Below are positions 20,639-29,914 of a stretch of 64,000 nucleotides of DNA, in pieces; the stretch's first letter is position 1; every line of letters starts with the position of its first letter. Position numbers and translations under genes: made by a program. The notes under the pieces are model-generated. The model was not told the DNA's origin, did no database searches, and was given only the letters and a program-made list of their open reading frames with translations. The DNA is from Cutibacterium modestum (lineage in GTDB: Bacteria > Actinomycetota > Actinomycetes > Propionibacteriales > Propionibacteriaceae): assembly GCF_008326345.1 (NCBI RefSeq), contig NZ_BJEN01000001.1, positions 558,001-622,000 of the forward strand, read 5' to 3'.

Positions 20639-21193
20639 ATGAGCCAACCGCCTGACATCAGCCAGTACCAGCCACCAAAACGCCACAGCGGTTGGATCGC
20701 CGTCATCATCGTGGCAGCGATCATCATCGCACTAGTCATCATTGCACGCCGGGTCACCAGCGAGCCAGTGAATCCCGTCGCGCCGACACCATCCTCAATT
20801 GCGACGTCTACGTCTTCTACTCCAACGTCGATCCCGGCATCAGCTACTGCGGTCGCCTCCTCGTTACCGTTCTCCTCGAAGGACGACGACACCGAGGGAC
20901 GGTGGTCGATCGACAACGTGAAATGGGGACCTAACACCGTCACTCTCACGGTGACCATTGAGGTCACCAGGGGCTCTCTGACCGACTACACCTTCTTCAT
21001 CATGGAAAACGAGTCGACCGATATCCATCAGGCGAGCCAACCCTCCACAGGCTCTCTCGGCGCTGACGTATCCCAAGGCCACAAAGTTCACGGCACGATC
21101 ACCATCGACTGCCCACGGACTAACGCCACCGTCATGCTCACTCACAGATCGGGGATGTCTTCCCCCATTTCGGCATTAACGATCAAGGCGTAG
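20639..21193 (+). CDS. membrane-anchored protein with Ser/Thr/Pro linker and extracellular domain
   Basis: From the ATG at 20639 the protein has 184 residues: a short cytoplasmic tail (MSQPPDISQYQPPKRHSG), one membrane helix (WIAVIIVAAIIIALVIIA), a linker of about 40 Ser/Thr/Pro/Ala residues, and a domain of about 100 residues rich in beta-prone Thr/Val (NTVTLTVTIEVTRGSLTDYTF). The domain resembles small immunoglobulin-like extracellular domains, but no family is recognised. A longer in-frame start at 20474 would cross the shared promoter block and is unlikely. It is divergent from the DUF4192 gene, so both may share control elements. Confidence 0.7.
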   Translation: MSQPPDISQYQPPKRHSGWIAVIIVAAIIIALVIIARRVTSEPVNPVAPTPSSIATSTSSTPTSIPASATAVASSLPFSSKDDDTEGRWSIDNVKWGPNTVTLTVTIEVTRGSLTDYTFFIMENESTDIHQASQPSTGSLGADVSQGHKVHGTITIDCPRTNATVMLTHRSGMSSPISALTIKA

Positions 21194-21194
21194 T

Positions 21195-21229
21195 TCGCGC
21201 CCCCTACAAGATATGCGTAGAGGGCGCGA
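21195..21229. terminator. bidirectional hairpin terminator
   Basis: TCGCGCC at 21195-21201 pairs with GGCGCGA at 21223-21229, extended inward by CCCTAC and GTAG(A)GG. It lies between the convergent ends of the membrane-anchored protein gene and the malic enzyme gene and can serve both. Confidence 0.7.
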
Positions 21230-21262
21230 GTCCGGTACCGGTCGTCTTCTCTCCTCAGCGCA

Positions 21263-22969
21263 TCAGTCGACCGCGATGCGCGGGTACCGCGGCTGCCACA
21301 TCGCTGAGAACACCTTCTCAACGGGATTGTCCGTGACCTCGGTTGCCACGCCCTCCTCCATCGCCTGTTCAGCGACAGCAATGGCCACCGACGCCGACAG
21401 CGGCCTCAGATTCTTGATCGATGGCAGCAGCGAGGCCCCCACAACACGGCTGTCGGCGCGCAGCGCTACCGCCTCAGCAGCGGCCGCGATCATGCCGCTG
21501 GTGACGCGGGACGCCCGAACGGCGATGGCCCCCAAACCAATTCCCGGGAAGACCAGAGCGTTATTAGCCTGCGCGATCTGGTAGGTCACGCCATTAACCA
21601 TGACCGGCTTGAACGGAGACCCAGTAGCGACCAAAGCGCGTCCGTCAGTCCACTTGAGGATGTCAGACGGTAGGGCCTCGGCCTTACGAGTTGGGTTCGA
21701 TAGCGGCATGATTACCGGACGCTCGCAGTGGGAAACCATCGTCGTGACGATGTTCTCGGTAAAGGCTCCAGGTTGGGCGGAACAGCCGATAAGGATCGTC
21801 GGGTGGACGTTTCGTACCACGTCATTGAGCGTGTACTGGTCTGGGCTGTCGAGGATCCAGCCTTCCAGCTCCTTCTTGCTGCGAGCGAAGGGGCGCTGGA
21901 AGTCGCGCAGCCGTAAGCCTTCACGCAACAGACCCCGTGAACCGAGCCCCCAGAAGTGGGAGCGAGCCGTCTTTTCGTCAACGCCTTGACTAACCATGAG
22001 CTGCACCAGCAGATTGGCAATGCCGGTACCCGCCGAGCCCGCCCCGTAGATAACAATGCGGTGCTTGCTCAGCGGAATACCCGAAGATTTGACGGCGCTC
22101 AGCACCGCCGCAACGACGACGGCCGCGGTGCCCTGGATATCGTCATTAAAGGTGCAGTAGTCGTCGCGGTATTTGTTGAGGATCCGGGTAGCGTTGCCGG
22201 CTGCAAAGTCCTCCCAGTGCAGTAGAGCGTGAGGGAACATCCGGTGGGCGGTTTCGACGTATTGCTGGACGAAGGCGTCGTAACGCTCGCCGCGCACGCG
22301 GGGATGGCGCACTCCGAGGTAACCATCGTCGTTGAGACGTTCCATGTTGTCGGTACCGACGTCGAGGATAACCGGGAGTACACGGTGAGGGTGGATCCCT
22401 GCAGCGGCGGTGTACACGGCCAGCTTTCCTACCGTGATCGCGACGCCACCGACACCTTGGTCACCGATGCCAAGGATGCCCTCCGCATCGGTGGCCACGA
22501 TGAGGTCGACATCGTCAGGACCATGACCCAACTGTGCCAGGGCTTGTTCCATGCCCTCCGGATCGTCAATAGACAAGTAGATGCCGCGCGGACGGTCGTA
22601 CCAGTGGCTGTACTCCTCAATCGCCCTACCAATGGTTGGCGTGTAAACGATCGGAAGCATCTCCTCAATGTGCTCAGCAAGGAGGCGGAAATACAGCACC
22701 TCATTGCGGTCATGCATGTGGTTGAGGTACAGGTACTTGGCCAAGTCATCGGGCTGTGCCGAGTACTGTGCGTAGACCCGCTTAAGCTGATCAGTGATCG
22801 TCATGACCCCTGACGGCAGCAGGCCGGTGAGACCAAGCGCCTTTCGCTGCTCGATGGTAAAAGCCGTACCACGGTTGGTCAGAGGGTTCGTCAACACCTC
22901 CTGGCCACGAGCCGCAATCCTAAGAAGGTCTCCGTCGTCATCGTGCGCATACTGAAAGGGAATTGACAT
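21263..22969 (-). CDS. maeA: NAD-type malic enzyme (oxaloacetate-decarboxylating)
   Basis: The 568-residue protein has the malic enzyme signature LPIVYTPTIGRAIEEYSHWYDRPRG (active-site Tyr), the metal-site FNDDIQGTAAVVVAA, and the cofactor fold IVIYGAGSAGTGIANLL. The C-terminal part contains the conserved LSNPTRKAEA and GSPF. It converts malate to pyruvate and CO2. The length and the N-terminal half match the large SfcA/MaeA type rather than the short bacterial MaeB type. It is a single gene with the promoter upstream of 22969. Confidence 0.93.
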   Translation of the reverse strand: MSIPFQYAHDDDGDLLRIAARGQEVLTNPLTNRGTAFTIEQRKALGLTGLLPSGVMTITDQLKRVYAQYSAQPDDLAKYLYLNHMHDRNEVLYFRLLAEHIEEMLPIVYTPTIGRAIEEYSHWYDRPRGIYLSIDDPEGMEQALAQLGHGPDDVDLIVATDAEGILGIGDQGVGGVAITVGKLAVYTAAAGIHPHRVLPVILDVGTDNMERLNDDGYLGVRHPRVRGERYDAFVQQYVETAHRMFPHALLHWEDFAAGNATRILNKYRDDYCTFNDDIQGTAAVVVAAVLSAVKSSGIPLSKHRIVIYGAGSAGTGIANLLVQLMVSQGVDEKTARSHFWGLGSRGLLREGLRLRDFQRPFARSKKELEGWILDSPDQYTLNDVVRNVHPTILIGCSAQPGAFTENIVTTMVSHCERPVIMPLSNPTRKAEALPSDILKWTDGRALVATGSPFKPVMVNGVTYQIAQANNALVFPGIGLGAIAVRASRVTSGMIAAAAEAVALRADSRVVGASLLPSIKNLRPLSASVAIAVAEQAMEEGVATEVTDNPVEKVFSAMWQPRYPRIAVD

Positions 22970-23010
22970 ACCCCTAGCTTATGCGACCGGTAGCACAGAT
23001 GTTCATCAGG

Positions 23011-23970
23011 TCATGCGATCGATGACAGAGTGTCACGCAGTCGTTCCGCTGAAGCCTTGAGAGAAGCAATCTCTTCGGTATCCATGACGACGGGGACGAC
23101 CCCCTCAATACCGTCGCGGGAGACGATACAGGGCATCGATAAGGCTACCCCCGAAATTCCGTGCACGTCCGTCATAACACTTGACAATGGCAGGACGGAA
23201 CGGCCTGGGCGGAGCAGAGCCTCGGCCAGACGGGCACCCGTCAAACCAATGGCGTAGTTCGTAGCGCCCTTGCCCTCAATAATCTTGTAAGCTGCGAAAG
23301 CTGCCTCTTGAGCGAGGTCAGCCAGCACCTCCTCGGTGAACACCCGGTCGCCATCGACCGTCCAGTCACGGATCGGCACACCGGAGATATTGGCTGTTGA
23401 CCACAAAGGGAACTCCGAATCACCGTGCTCGCCCACGATGGTGGCGTGAACGTGACGCTGTTCAACGTTGGCCCACTGACGAATGAGCCAGCGCAACCGC
23501 GAGGTGTCAAGCATCGTGCCAGTGGAAAAGACGCGGTTGGTGGGAAGACCCGTGGCCTGCTGAGCAACAACGGTGAGGACGTCGCAAGGATTGGTCACCA
23601 ACACGAACAGGGCGTTCGGGGATTGCTCAACGAGCTGCGGCATGAGGGAGCGCAAAATATTGGCATTGACGCCGGCAAGGTCCAGACGAGTCTGACCCGG
23701 CTTCTGCCTGGCCCCGGCTGTGATAAAAACGACGTCAGAGGCGGCAGTGTCGTGGACGTCAGCGCCGCCCATGACCGAAGCAGGAGTGAACTGAGTGCCG
23801 TGGGCGAGATCTGCCACCTCAGCCTCGACCTTGTCCTTGGCGATGTCATAGAGGGAAACGAGGTCAGCCGATCCACGGATAAGGCAAGCGTAGGCCAGTG
23901 AAGAACCGACCGAACCGGCACCAACAACGGAAATCTTGGAGGCGCGACGGGTGGCGTCAAAAGTACTCAT
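23011..23970 (-). CDS. ldh: L-lactate dehydrogenase
   Basis: 319 residues from the ATG at 23970. The Rossmann motif is [16 protein letters not shown], followed by [20 protein letters not shown], the substrate loop with [26 protein letters not shown] and the catalytic His in [13 protein letters not shown]. The Gln in KPGQTR at the specificity position favours lactate over malate dehydrogenase. It reduces pyruvate to L-lactate with NADH. It lies next to malic enzyme on the same strand with a 42-base gap. An in-frame ATG at 24018 adds 16 non-conserved residues. Confidence 0.92.
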   Translation of the reverse strand: MSTFDATRRASKISVVGAGSVGSSLAYACLIRGSADLVSLYDIAKDKVEAEVADLAHGTQFTPASVMGGADVHDTAASDVVFITAGARQKPGQTRLDLAGVNANILRSLMPQLVEQSPNALFVLVTNPCDVLTVVAQQATGLPTNRVFSTGTMLDTSRLRWLIRQWANVEQRHVHATIVGEHGDSEFPLWSTANISGVPIRDWTVDGDRVFTEEVLADLAQEAAFAAYKIIEGKGATNYAIGLTGARLAEALLRPGRSVLPLSSVMTDVHGISGVALSMPCIVSRDGIEGVVPVVMDTEEIASLKASAERLRDTLSSIA

Positions 23971-24091
23971 GACGGTCATCTTAGGGTGCCCTCGCGCCTG
24001 GTTCAGAACGCTGCGCACCAGGGCCGCTCATCTGAACAAGATGCCAGTAACTGTGGCCGTTTGTGCATCCCCTGACGTCAGGCCACACTCA

Positions 24092-24742
24092 TCACTCCTT
24101 CGCCCTGCGCCATGCCTCGGCGAGTTCCCGTGCACTGGACTCGGGATCGGTGCTGCCGCAAATCGCCGAGACAACACTCAGGCCGTCACATCCCATCCGG
24201 GACACGTATGGAGCATCGGATGCGCTCACCCCACCGATGACGCACACCGGCCACGGGCTAGCGTTGACGACATCGCATATCCCAGCCAGGCCGAGCTCCT
24301 CGGCCTCCGGCTTGGTACCAGTGCCATGCAGGGCACCAACTCCCAGATAGTCGATGACGTCACGACCATGGGACAGGGCTGCCTTCACATGGACAGGGGC
24401 CTGCGCGGACAAGCCGATGAGCAAATCGTCACCTAGAACCGCACGGGCTTGGTCGACCGGCATGTCAGACTGCCCGACATGGGCGCCGTCAGCCCCGATC
24501 TCGGCAACGAGATGAACCCGGTCGTCAATGATGAGGGGCACTCCGCCCGAAATACACGCATCCCTGACGCGTCGTCCCAAGGTGACGAACTCATCGTCGG
24601 ATAAGTCGTGGTCGCGGAACTGGACTAGGGTCACCCCACCGACGATGGCGCGCCGCACGGTCTCGACGACCCCGTCTGGCCCGCCACATTGGGCGGTGTC
24701 GGTGACGAGGTACACCGACAGATCAAATTCAGGCCGAGACAT
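24092..24742 (-). CDS. thiE: thiamine-phosphate synthase
   Basis: 216 residues from the ATG at 24742, chosen because GGGAGGG sits at proper distance upstream. The TIM-barrel shows YLVTDTAQ, GVTLVQFRDHDLSDDEF, LIIDDRVHLVAEIGADGAHVGQSD, LIGLSAQ, DYLGVGALHGTGTKPEA and VIGGVSASDA. It couples HMP-PP and thiazole phosphate to thiamine phosphate. Most ThiE proteins have Q-x-R-x-K in the pyrimidine/diphosphate site; here the last residue is His (QFRDH). It follows thiM directly and falls under the same TPP riboswitch. A longer start at 24772 would overlap the thiM stop. Confidence 0.93.
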   Translation of the reverse strand: MSRPEFDLSVYLVTDTAQCGGPDGVVETVRRAIVGGVTLVQFRDHDLSDDEFVTLGRRVRDACISGGVPLIIDDRVHLVAEIGADGAHVGQSDMPVDQARAVLGDDLLIGLSAQAPVHVKAALSHGRDVIDYLGVGALHGTGTKPEAEELGLAGICDVVNASPWPVCVIGGVSASDAPYVSRMGCDGLSVVSAICGSTDPESSARELAEAWRRAKE

Positions 24743-24768
24743 CGCGAAGCCCTCCCCGCGCGCCGACT

Positions 24769-25524
24769 TCATCGGGTGACGCCAGGAATAGCTTGAGCGA
24801 AAGCGCCCGGACCCACACTGCGCTCTGCTGCCCGTTCGGCGGCTACGCACAACATGGCGGTCGCGGACGTAGCCGCAATGAGGTAATCATTCTGGACGCC
24901 TGCAAAGGCCGCTGTGAGCGCTCCTAGCGAGCATCCCACCCCAGTAACCCGCGTCATCCACTCATGCCCCGATGACACGGTCACATGCCGGTCCGCATCG
25001 ATGATGTGATCGACGGGACCGCTAATGGCCACCACGCAGCCGTGGTTGCGCACGAGCTGAGCCGCCGACGCCAAAGCATCCTCGACGCCATCTCCCGCCT
25101 CCGGCCCCCGGGCGGAGGCATCCGTACCAGCCAATGTCAACACTTCGGAGGCATTCGCCCGGATGACGGCTGGAGCCGCGACGTGCAGGGCTTCAAGGGC
25201 TACCTGGGTGCGCCATGACATACCCACTCCCACGGGGTCGAGCACCCATGGCGTGTTACTGCTTGCGGCACCGCGCACAGCAGCAACCATGGCCTCAGCA
25301 GTCTCCCGGTAGGGAGTCCCCGTGTTGACGAGCACGCCGTCAGCCACAGAAGCGAATTCCTCAGATTCCTCGGAGTTATCGACCATGGCGGGAACCGCCC
25401 CTGCGGACAACAACACGTTGGCGGTGAAATTGGCAACCACAATGTTCGTCAGGCACTGCACCAGCGGCCTGTCCCGGCGCAGCCGTTCCACAGACTCCGC
25501 CACTAGATTCGACAATTCAGTCAT
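24769..25524 (-). CDS. thiM: hydroxyethylthiazole kinase
   Basis: 251 residues from the ATG at 25524 (MTELSNLVAESVERLR). Family motifs are PLVQCLTNIVVANFTANVLLSAGAVPAM, WVLDPVGVGMSWRT, VIRANASEVLTLAG, VAISGPVDHI and the catalytic GVGCSLGALTAAF. It phosphorylates hydroxyethylthiazole in thiamine salvage. The gene begins 9 bases after a TPP riboswitch whose 3' end carries the ribosome site (GAAGGGAG), so translation is probably TPP-controlled. thiE follows. Confidence 0.94.
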   Translation of the reverse strand: MTELSNLVAESVERLRRDRPLVQCLTNIVVANFTANVLLSAGAVPAMVDNSEESEEFASVADGVLVNTGTPYRETAEAMVAAVRGAASSNTPWVLDPVGVGMSWRTQVALEALHVAAPAVIRANASEVLTLAGTDASARGPEAGDGVEDALASAAQLVRNHGCVVAISGPVDHIIDADRHVTVSSGHEWMTRVTGVGCSLGALTAAFAGVQNDYLIAATSATAMLCVAAERAAERSVGPGAFAQAIPGVTR

Positions 25525-25532
25525 GTCAACCA

Positions 25533-25621
25533 CTCCCTTCGCCGGCATAACCCGGACAGGTTCAGGCGGTCGGCACCTTCACGGCACCCTCTCAGCCCAC
25601 AGCGGTCAGTGGGCTCCCGCG
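25533..25621 (-). promoter_or_regulatory. TPP riboswitch (THI element) controlling thiM-thiE
   Basis: The minus strand reads CGCGGGAGCCC, a variable P3 arm, GGGCTGAGAGGGTGCCG, then CTGAACCTGTCCGGGTTATG and CCGGCGAAGGGAG. These are the conserved CUGAGA pyrimidine-sensing and GAACCUG...GCGAAGGGA diphosphate-sensing parts of the TPP aptamer in correct order. The terminal GGGAG is also the thiM ribosome site, which points to control of translation initiation. Confidence 0.93.
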
Positions 25622-25838
25622 TCGTTACCTCCCAACCTATCCCCATACCGAGCGCTCCCGACGTTGCTTTCGTCCTTATGGGGGAACTGCCGTCCCAAGC
25701 CAGCTCTACCCAGGCAAACATCTGGGTGGCACAGTGGGCCATCGACGCCCGCCTTGACCCTGCTGTCGAAGTTCTCGACATGGGTGCGTCAAAAGCTACC
25801 GAGACCGGGACCTCGTTGTCCTAAGCAAGCGTCTTAAA

Positions 25839-26321
25839 CAGGGAAGTGCTGTACGAGGACCCCAAGGATCGCGTACACAGCATCGCTTCCATGTCGAAGC
25901 CTTCATCGTTACCAGCATTCAAGGAATCTGCCAGGGGCTCGTCAACGTGACTTCTCGGCGACCCACTCGTGACGACACGCTGGCACGTTGGATTCCGCAA
26001 CTGCGGCCATCGGTGACGGGCGCGACGATTCGTGACGCCCTGACGATGTCGACCGGCCTACTACCGGGTGATCCCTGAGCGGACTGCCAGCAGATGATGT
26101 CTCGTGACGAGTTCGAGACCCTGCTTACCGAACCATTCCTCACGAATTTCGCCTCGGGCACGAGGTACGCGTACTCAAACCTCAGCTATACCCTCCTCAG
26201 GCACGTCGTCGAACTCACCACCGGGCAATCGTTTCTTAATGTCGCCACAGCGAACATGCTGCGCCGGGTTGGGATGACCGAGTCTTATCTCGACGTCGCG
26301 CAGGTGCCCGAGGGAAGCTAG
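25839..26321 (+). pseudogene. decayed beta-lactamase-fold serine hydrolase
   Basis: Fragments on the plus strand rebuild part of a class C-like serine hydrolase. VHSIASMSK (25890-25916) holds the S-x-x-K motif. After a frame change come DDTLARWIPQLRPSVTGATI and LTMSTGLLPGD, then a TGA at 26076-26078, then RYAYSNLSYTLLRHVVE with the Y-x-N motif and MLRRVGMTESYLDV, ending in TAG at 26319. The C-terminal third with the last active-site motif is absent. Coordinates are approximate at the 5' end. Confidence 0.65.
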
Positions 26322-26819
26322 TCCCAGGTCTCGGCAAGGGTAGTAACGTCCAGCCCCTGCCCGGCCCCAAATCCTTTCTCCCATTGGAGGTCTCATCTGC
26401 ACAGCCAAGAAGGTCAGCGTTTAGGTAAGTCAGTTATCACCACATGGACGTCAGGTATTCCGTGATATGCAGCAGATATACCGACATTTCACGATGCATG
26501 GCCGGGTCACCGATGAGTCCGATCAGATGAATCCGATTATGCGAAAGTAGCTGACCAATGGATCATTCGCAATTGGTCGGACGTCGATCGTGATTGGAGC
26601 CCGAGGGTGGATACGGATCTTCCATTGGATCAACGCAAGGTGGCCTTCGCGGACATTGTCAAGGTCACCGGAGAATCTCCTGATGCCGCTGCCAACCTCG
26701 TCGAAACCGCTCCTTGTCGCTCAATCTGGCGTGTCGAGGGCCCCGGCCACCCGCAAGTCACGGCTTCGGCCGACCCTTTGAGTTAAGTACAAGCCCTCGA
26801 CGTCAGGATCGTCCGTCGA
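26322..26819 (+). other. region without an intact gene; unrecognised coding remnant at about 26450-26786
   Basis: The 3' part contains open stretches such as YRHFTMHGRVTDESDQMNP (near 26490) and, after a frame change, RDWSPRVDTDLPLDQRKVAF, FADIVKVTGESPDAAANL and ASADPLS ending in a TAA at 26784. These look like real protein and not noise, but I cannot name the family. They could be the tail of another lost gene. Confidence 0.35.
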
Positions 26820-28178
26820 TCAGATCGTGTCGAGCGAGGTGCCGCGAGTTTCACGCGCGAACATGTACGTCACACCGCCAATAACCAGCAGCACAGTGAA
26901 CAAGATGAACGCCGGGAACACCGCATCCAAGGTGACATTCTGCTTGACGGCAGATCCACCCACCATGAGTCCCATGAGGGCCGGACCGATGACCTTAGCG
27001 GTGGCACCGATCCCATAGCCCAACCCCAGGCCGGTCGAGCGAGCCTCGTTGGGGAATTGCTCGGCACCGAACGCATTGAGAATACCGAAGGCACCGTCGG
27101 CGAAGGCCATCGCAACGAGGACACCGACGAAGAAGATCTGCCAGCCCCAACCCAGGTGGGCCGAAAGCGCGACAATGAGGGTTCCTGCTGCACCGATGAG
27201 ACCGAACGACAACATGGTGCTCCTCCGGCCGATGCGGTCAGCCAGCCATGCTGACAGAAAGCGGCCTACGAGATCCGCCAGAGAAACGAACATGAATAGG
27301 ATCCCAACTTGTTCGGGAGACTTTCCGAAGCCGGTTTTGAGCAGCGTCTGGCCCCACGACTGGATCGTGAAGGAACCCAGAATGAAACAGAACGATCCCA
27401 GACTGACGATGAGAAGGCTCTTGCGGTACTTACCAAAGACGAGCGAGTAGGAGGCGTCTTGGACGTGCTCGACGGCGGGCAGATCTCCAATATCGTCAGC
27501 GGGCATCTCGAGTGCCCAAGCCAGGGCTTCACGGGCTTCCTTCTCGCGTCCATGACTCTGCAAGAACCGTGGCGATTCGGGAACGAAACGGATCCACACC
27601 AGCAGAAAGACGGGAATAGCGCCTAAGGCGATGAGGGCACGCCAATTATCGCCCAAGGCATTTTGAGCGAGGGATCCCAGGAACAGACCGAGGGGGATAA
27701 ATACCGACGCCAGACCGGCGAGAAGACCGCGCTGCTTCGCAGGTACGAATTCCTGAACGTAGGGAATCGAGGTGATGTTGAGCCCACCGACGCCGATCCC
27801 CACACCAATACGCAAAATGGCGAGCATAATCCAGCCACGGTCCGGGGTAAGCACCGACACTACGGTGAACACAACGAACATGAGCACGCACCAGAAGAAG
27901 GAGGAGCGGCGTCCAATCTTGTCGGCGAAGCGCCCCCACATGATGGCACCGATGACCGTCCCCAGACCGGAACAGGCGAGGATGACGCCTGCTTCGGTGC
28001 CAGTCAGGTTCCATGGCTTAGTAAGGACGGATACAACGAAACCAATGAGGAAAATGTCGAAGAACTCGGAGATATTTCCAACAATGGCTAACGCAACAAG
28101 ATTCTTCTGATTACGCGTCAACGGACGCGAATCAATGAGGTCTAAGGCTGATTGTTTGGCTGTTGTTGAGGTGGACAT
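26820..28178 (-). CDS. MFS sugar/organic-acid importer
   Basis: The 452-residue protein has twelve predicted membrane helices. The cytoplasmic motif A appears twice (GRFADKIGRRSS and ADRIGRRSTM), and RFVPESPRFLQ follows helix 6, as in the sugar-porter and aromatic-acid symporter branches. It probably imports the substrate of the operon as a free, unphosphorylated molecule. It is the last gene of the six-gene unit that starts at 32450, 34 bases after the PfkB kinase gene. The substrate cannot be read from the sequence. Confidence 0.88.
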   Translation of the reverse strand: MSTSTTAKQSALDLIDSRPLTRNQKNLVALAIVGNISEFFDIFLIGFVVSVLTKPWNLTGTEAGVILACSGLGTVIGAIMWGRFADKIGRRSSFFWCVLMFVVFTVVSVLTPDRGWIMLAILRIGVGIGVGGLNITSIPYVQEFVPAKQRGLLAGLASVFIPLGLFLGSLAQNALGDNWRALIALGAIPVFLLVWIRFVPESPRFLQSHGREKEAREALAWALEMPADDIGDLPAVEHVQDASYSLVFGKYRKSLLIVSLGSFCFILGSFTIQSWGQTLLKTGFGKSPEQVGILFMFVSLADLVGRFLSAWLADRIGRRSTMLSFGLIGAAGTLIVALSAHLGWGWQIFFVGVLVAMAFADGAFGILNAFGAEQFPNEARSTGLGLGYGIGATAKVIGPALMGLMVGGSAVKQNVTLDAVFPAFILFTVLLVIGGVTYMFARETRGTSLDTI

Positions 28179-28212
28179 GTGAGTGTGCCTCCTATCTACG
28201 CCGTGATCGGGG

Positions 28213-29163
28213 TCAGCGCAGAATGTCGGTATTCGGGGGAATGTTGAGTTCGCTGGGACTCACACGAGTCAGATCACCGTAATGGGTCAAGGCGTAGGCG
28301 GAGGTCCGCTGACCATAATGGATTCCCTGCACCACGTCACCTCCGAGGTACCCGTGCAGGGTTCCCGCGACGAAAGAGTCTCCAGCGCCTGGCCGGTCGA
28401 CGACGGGCACCTGGACCACGGGGAAGGTACGGTCTCCGCGTTCAACGTCCGAGAGGTACACACCGTTAATCTGATCGGTGGACACGACCGTCGGGGTTCC
28501 GAACAATTCACGCAATTCGCGGCATGCCTGTTCCCCGTTGGACTCAATACCGAAGACGGCTTTGCCGTCGCGCACCGAGCAGAAAACGATATTCGACATC
28601 CTCGCAATAGGTTCCAGCACCGCACGAGCGCGCTCCGGGTCCCATAACAGAGACCGATAGTTGACGTCAAGGGCGACGGAAATGCCTCGACGGTGGGCCT
28701 CGTCAACAAAGTGACGCACCACGGTCGCGGTGTTCTCGGTCAGGGCAGCGGTGATGCCTGTGATGAAGACCAGGCGGGTGTCGAGCAGTGCCTCCCAGTC
28801 GAGGTCCTCAACGGTGACGTCGCGGAAGGGGGTGTGTTCCCGGTCATAGAGCACGCGGGCAGGCATCGGGTATTCGCCGGGCTCCATGAAGTACAGCGCG
28901 ACGCGTCCCTCGGGTTTCATGCAGATGTGGGAAACGTCAACCCCAACGCTGCGGAACTCATTGACGACCCGGTCAGTGAGATCACCCTTGGGCATGACGG
29001 AGGCCCAGCAGGTGTTGCGTCCAAGCTGGGACAGCAGGCCCGACACATTGGCCTCGGAGCAAGCTGCGGTGGCGCGCAGTTGCTGGGCATTGATAAGCCG
29101 TTCACCTTTATAGCAGGTAAGCCTGATTTGTCCCTCACCAATGGTCGAGATGTCGTACGTCAT
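28213..29163 (-). CDS. PfkB-family sugar (acid) kinase
   Basis: 316 residues of the ribokinase/PfkB family. Visible are the N-terminal ISTIGEGQIRLTCY, a substrate region with SEANVSGLLSQLGRNTCWAS, and the ATP/anion-hole signature VVDRPGAGDSFVAGTLHG at about residues 255-270 with the catalytic Asp. The resemblance is to 2-keto-3-deoxygluconate kinases. Its start overlaps the end of the UlaF-like gene by 4 bases (ATGA). In this operon it is the only kinase and the likely source of the phosphate that the UlaD/E/F-like enzymes need. Confidence 0.88.
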   Translation of the reverse strand: MTYDISTIGEGQIRLTCYKGERLINAQQLRATAACSEANVSGLLSQLGRNTCWASVMPKGDLTDRVVNEFRSVGVDVSHICMKPEGRVALYFMEPGEYPMPARVLYDREHTPFRDVTVEDLDWEALLDTRLVFITGITAALTENTATVVRHFVDEAHRRGISVALDVNYRSLLWDPERARAVLEPIARMSNIVFCSVRDGKAVFGIESNGEQACRELRELFGTPTVVSTDQINGVYLSDVERGDRTFPVVQVPVVDRPGAGDSFVAGTLHGYLGGDVVQGIHYGQRTSAYALTHYGDLTRVSPSELNIPPNTDILR

Positions 29164-29828
29164 GCCGTCACCCCCGTGGATGCTGCCGCGGTGCCATAAC
29201 GGTTGGTGTATCGATCGTGGTTGAAGTCGATCTCCGACTGCGGAAGTGAGGAGATTTCGCCGATAAGTGTGGCGTAGGTGAGAGTCTTGGCGACGTCCTC
29301 GACCATGACGGCTGCCTTGACGGCCCTTTCGATGGAGGTGCCGACAGTGAAGACACCGTGCTTTTTGAGTAGCACCGCCGGAGACTGGTCGATGAACCGC
29401 ATAATCTGCTCGCCAATCTGTTCGGTGCCGATCTGGGCGTAGTCACCGCACGGCACTGGCCCACCAAACTCGTCAGCGATGGCTGTTATTGCGCAGGGGA
29501 TGTCCTGACCGGTAGCCGCCCACGCGGTGGCGAAGGTGGAATGGGTGTGGATGATGCTCCGAATATCGTCGCGACGCCGGTATACGTACAGGTGTGAGGC
29601 GGTGTCCGAAGACGGTCCTCGATGCCCCTCGACGACCTTGCCGTCAAGGTCGACGACAACCATATCGCCTGGGGTCATGTTGTCGTACAGCATCCCAGAC
29701 GGCTTAATGACGACAAGGCCGGTTTCAGGGTCTCGGGCGGACAAGTTGCCCGAGGTCCACGTCACAAGGCCATGACGGGGCAGTTCGAGGTTACCTTGAC
29801 AGACGTCTGTCTTGAGCTTTTCCAGCAT
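29160..29828 (-). CDS. L-ribulose-5-phosphate 4-epimerase-like class II aldolase
   Basis: 222 residues from the ATG at 29828, which has GGAGAACC just upstream. Class II aldolase/epimerase motifs: VTWTSGNLSARD, IKPSGMLYDNMTPGDMVVVDL, PSSDTASHLYVYR, the zinc ligands HTHSTFATAWA and KKHGVFTVG, and a C-terminal RYTNRYGTAA resembling the AraD/UlaF tail with its catalytic Tyr. Expected reaction: L-ribulose 5-phosphate to D-xylulose 5-phosphate, feeding the pentose phosphate pathway. It could instead be an aldolase; the context with UlaE- and UlaD-like genes favours the epimerase. Confidence 0.82.
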   Translation of the reverse strand: MLEKLKTDVCQGNLELPRHGLVTWTSGNLSARDPETGLVVIKPSGMLYDNMTPGDMVVVDLDGKVVEGHRGPSSDTASHLYVYRRRDDIRSIIHTHSTFATAWAATGQDIPCAITAIADEFGGPVPCGDYAQIGTEQIGEQIMRFIDQSPAVLLKKHGVFTVGTSIERAVKAAVMVEDVAKTLTYATLIGEISSLPQSEIDFNHDRYTNRYGTAAASTGVTA

Positions 29829-29914
29829 GGAAGGTTCTCCTTTGAACGGTGATGAAAATTTGTTGGGATTCAGAGCCGGTCGACCCGGGACCATACCGGG
29901 CTTACCAGCCATGG

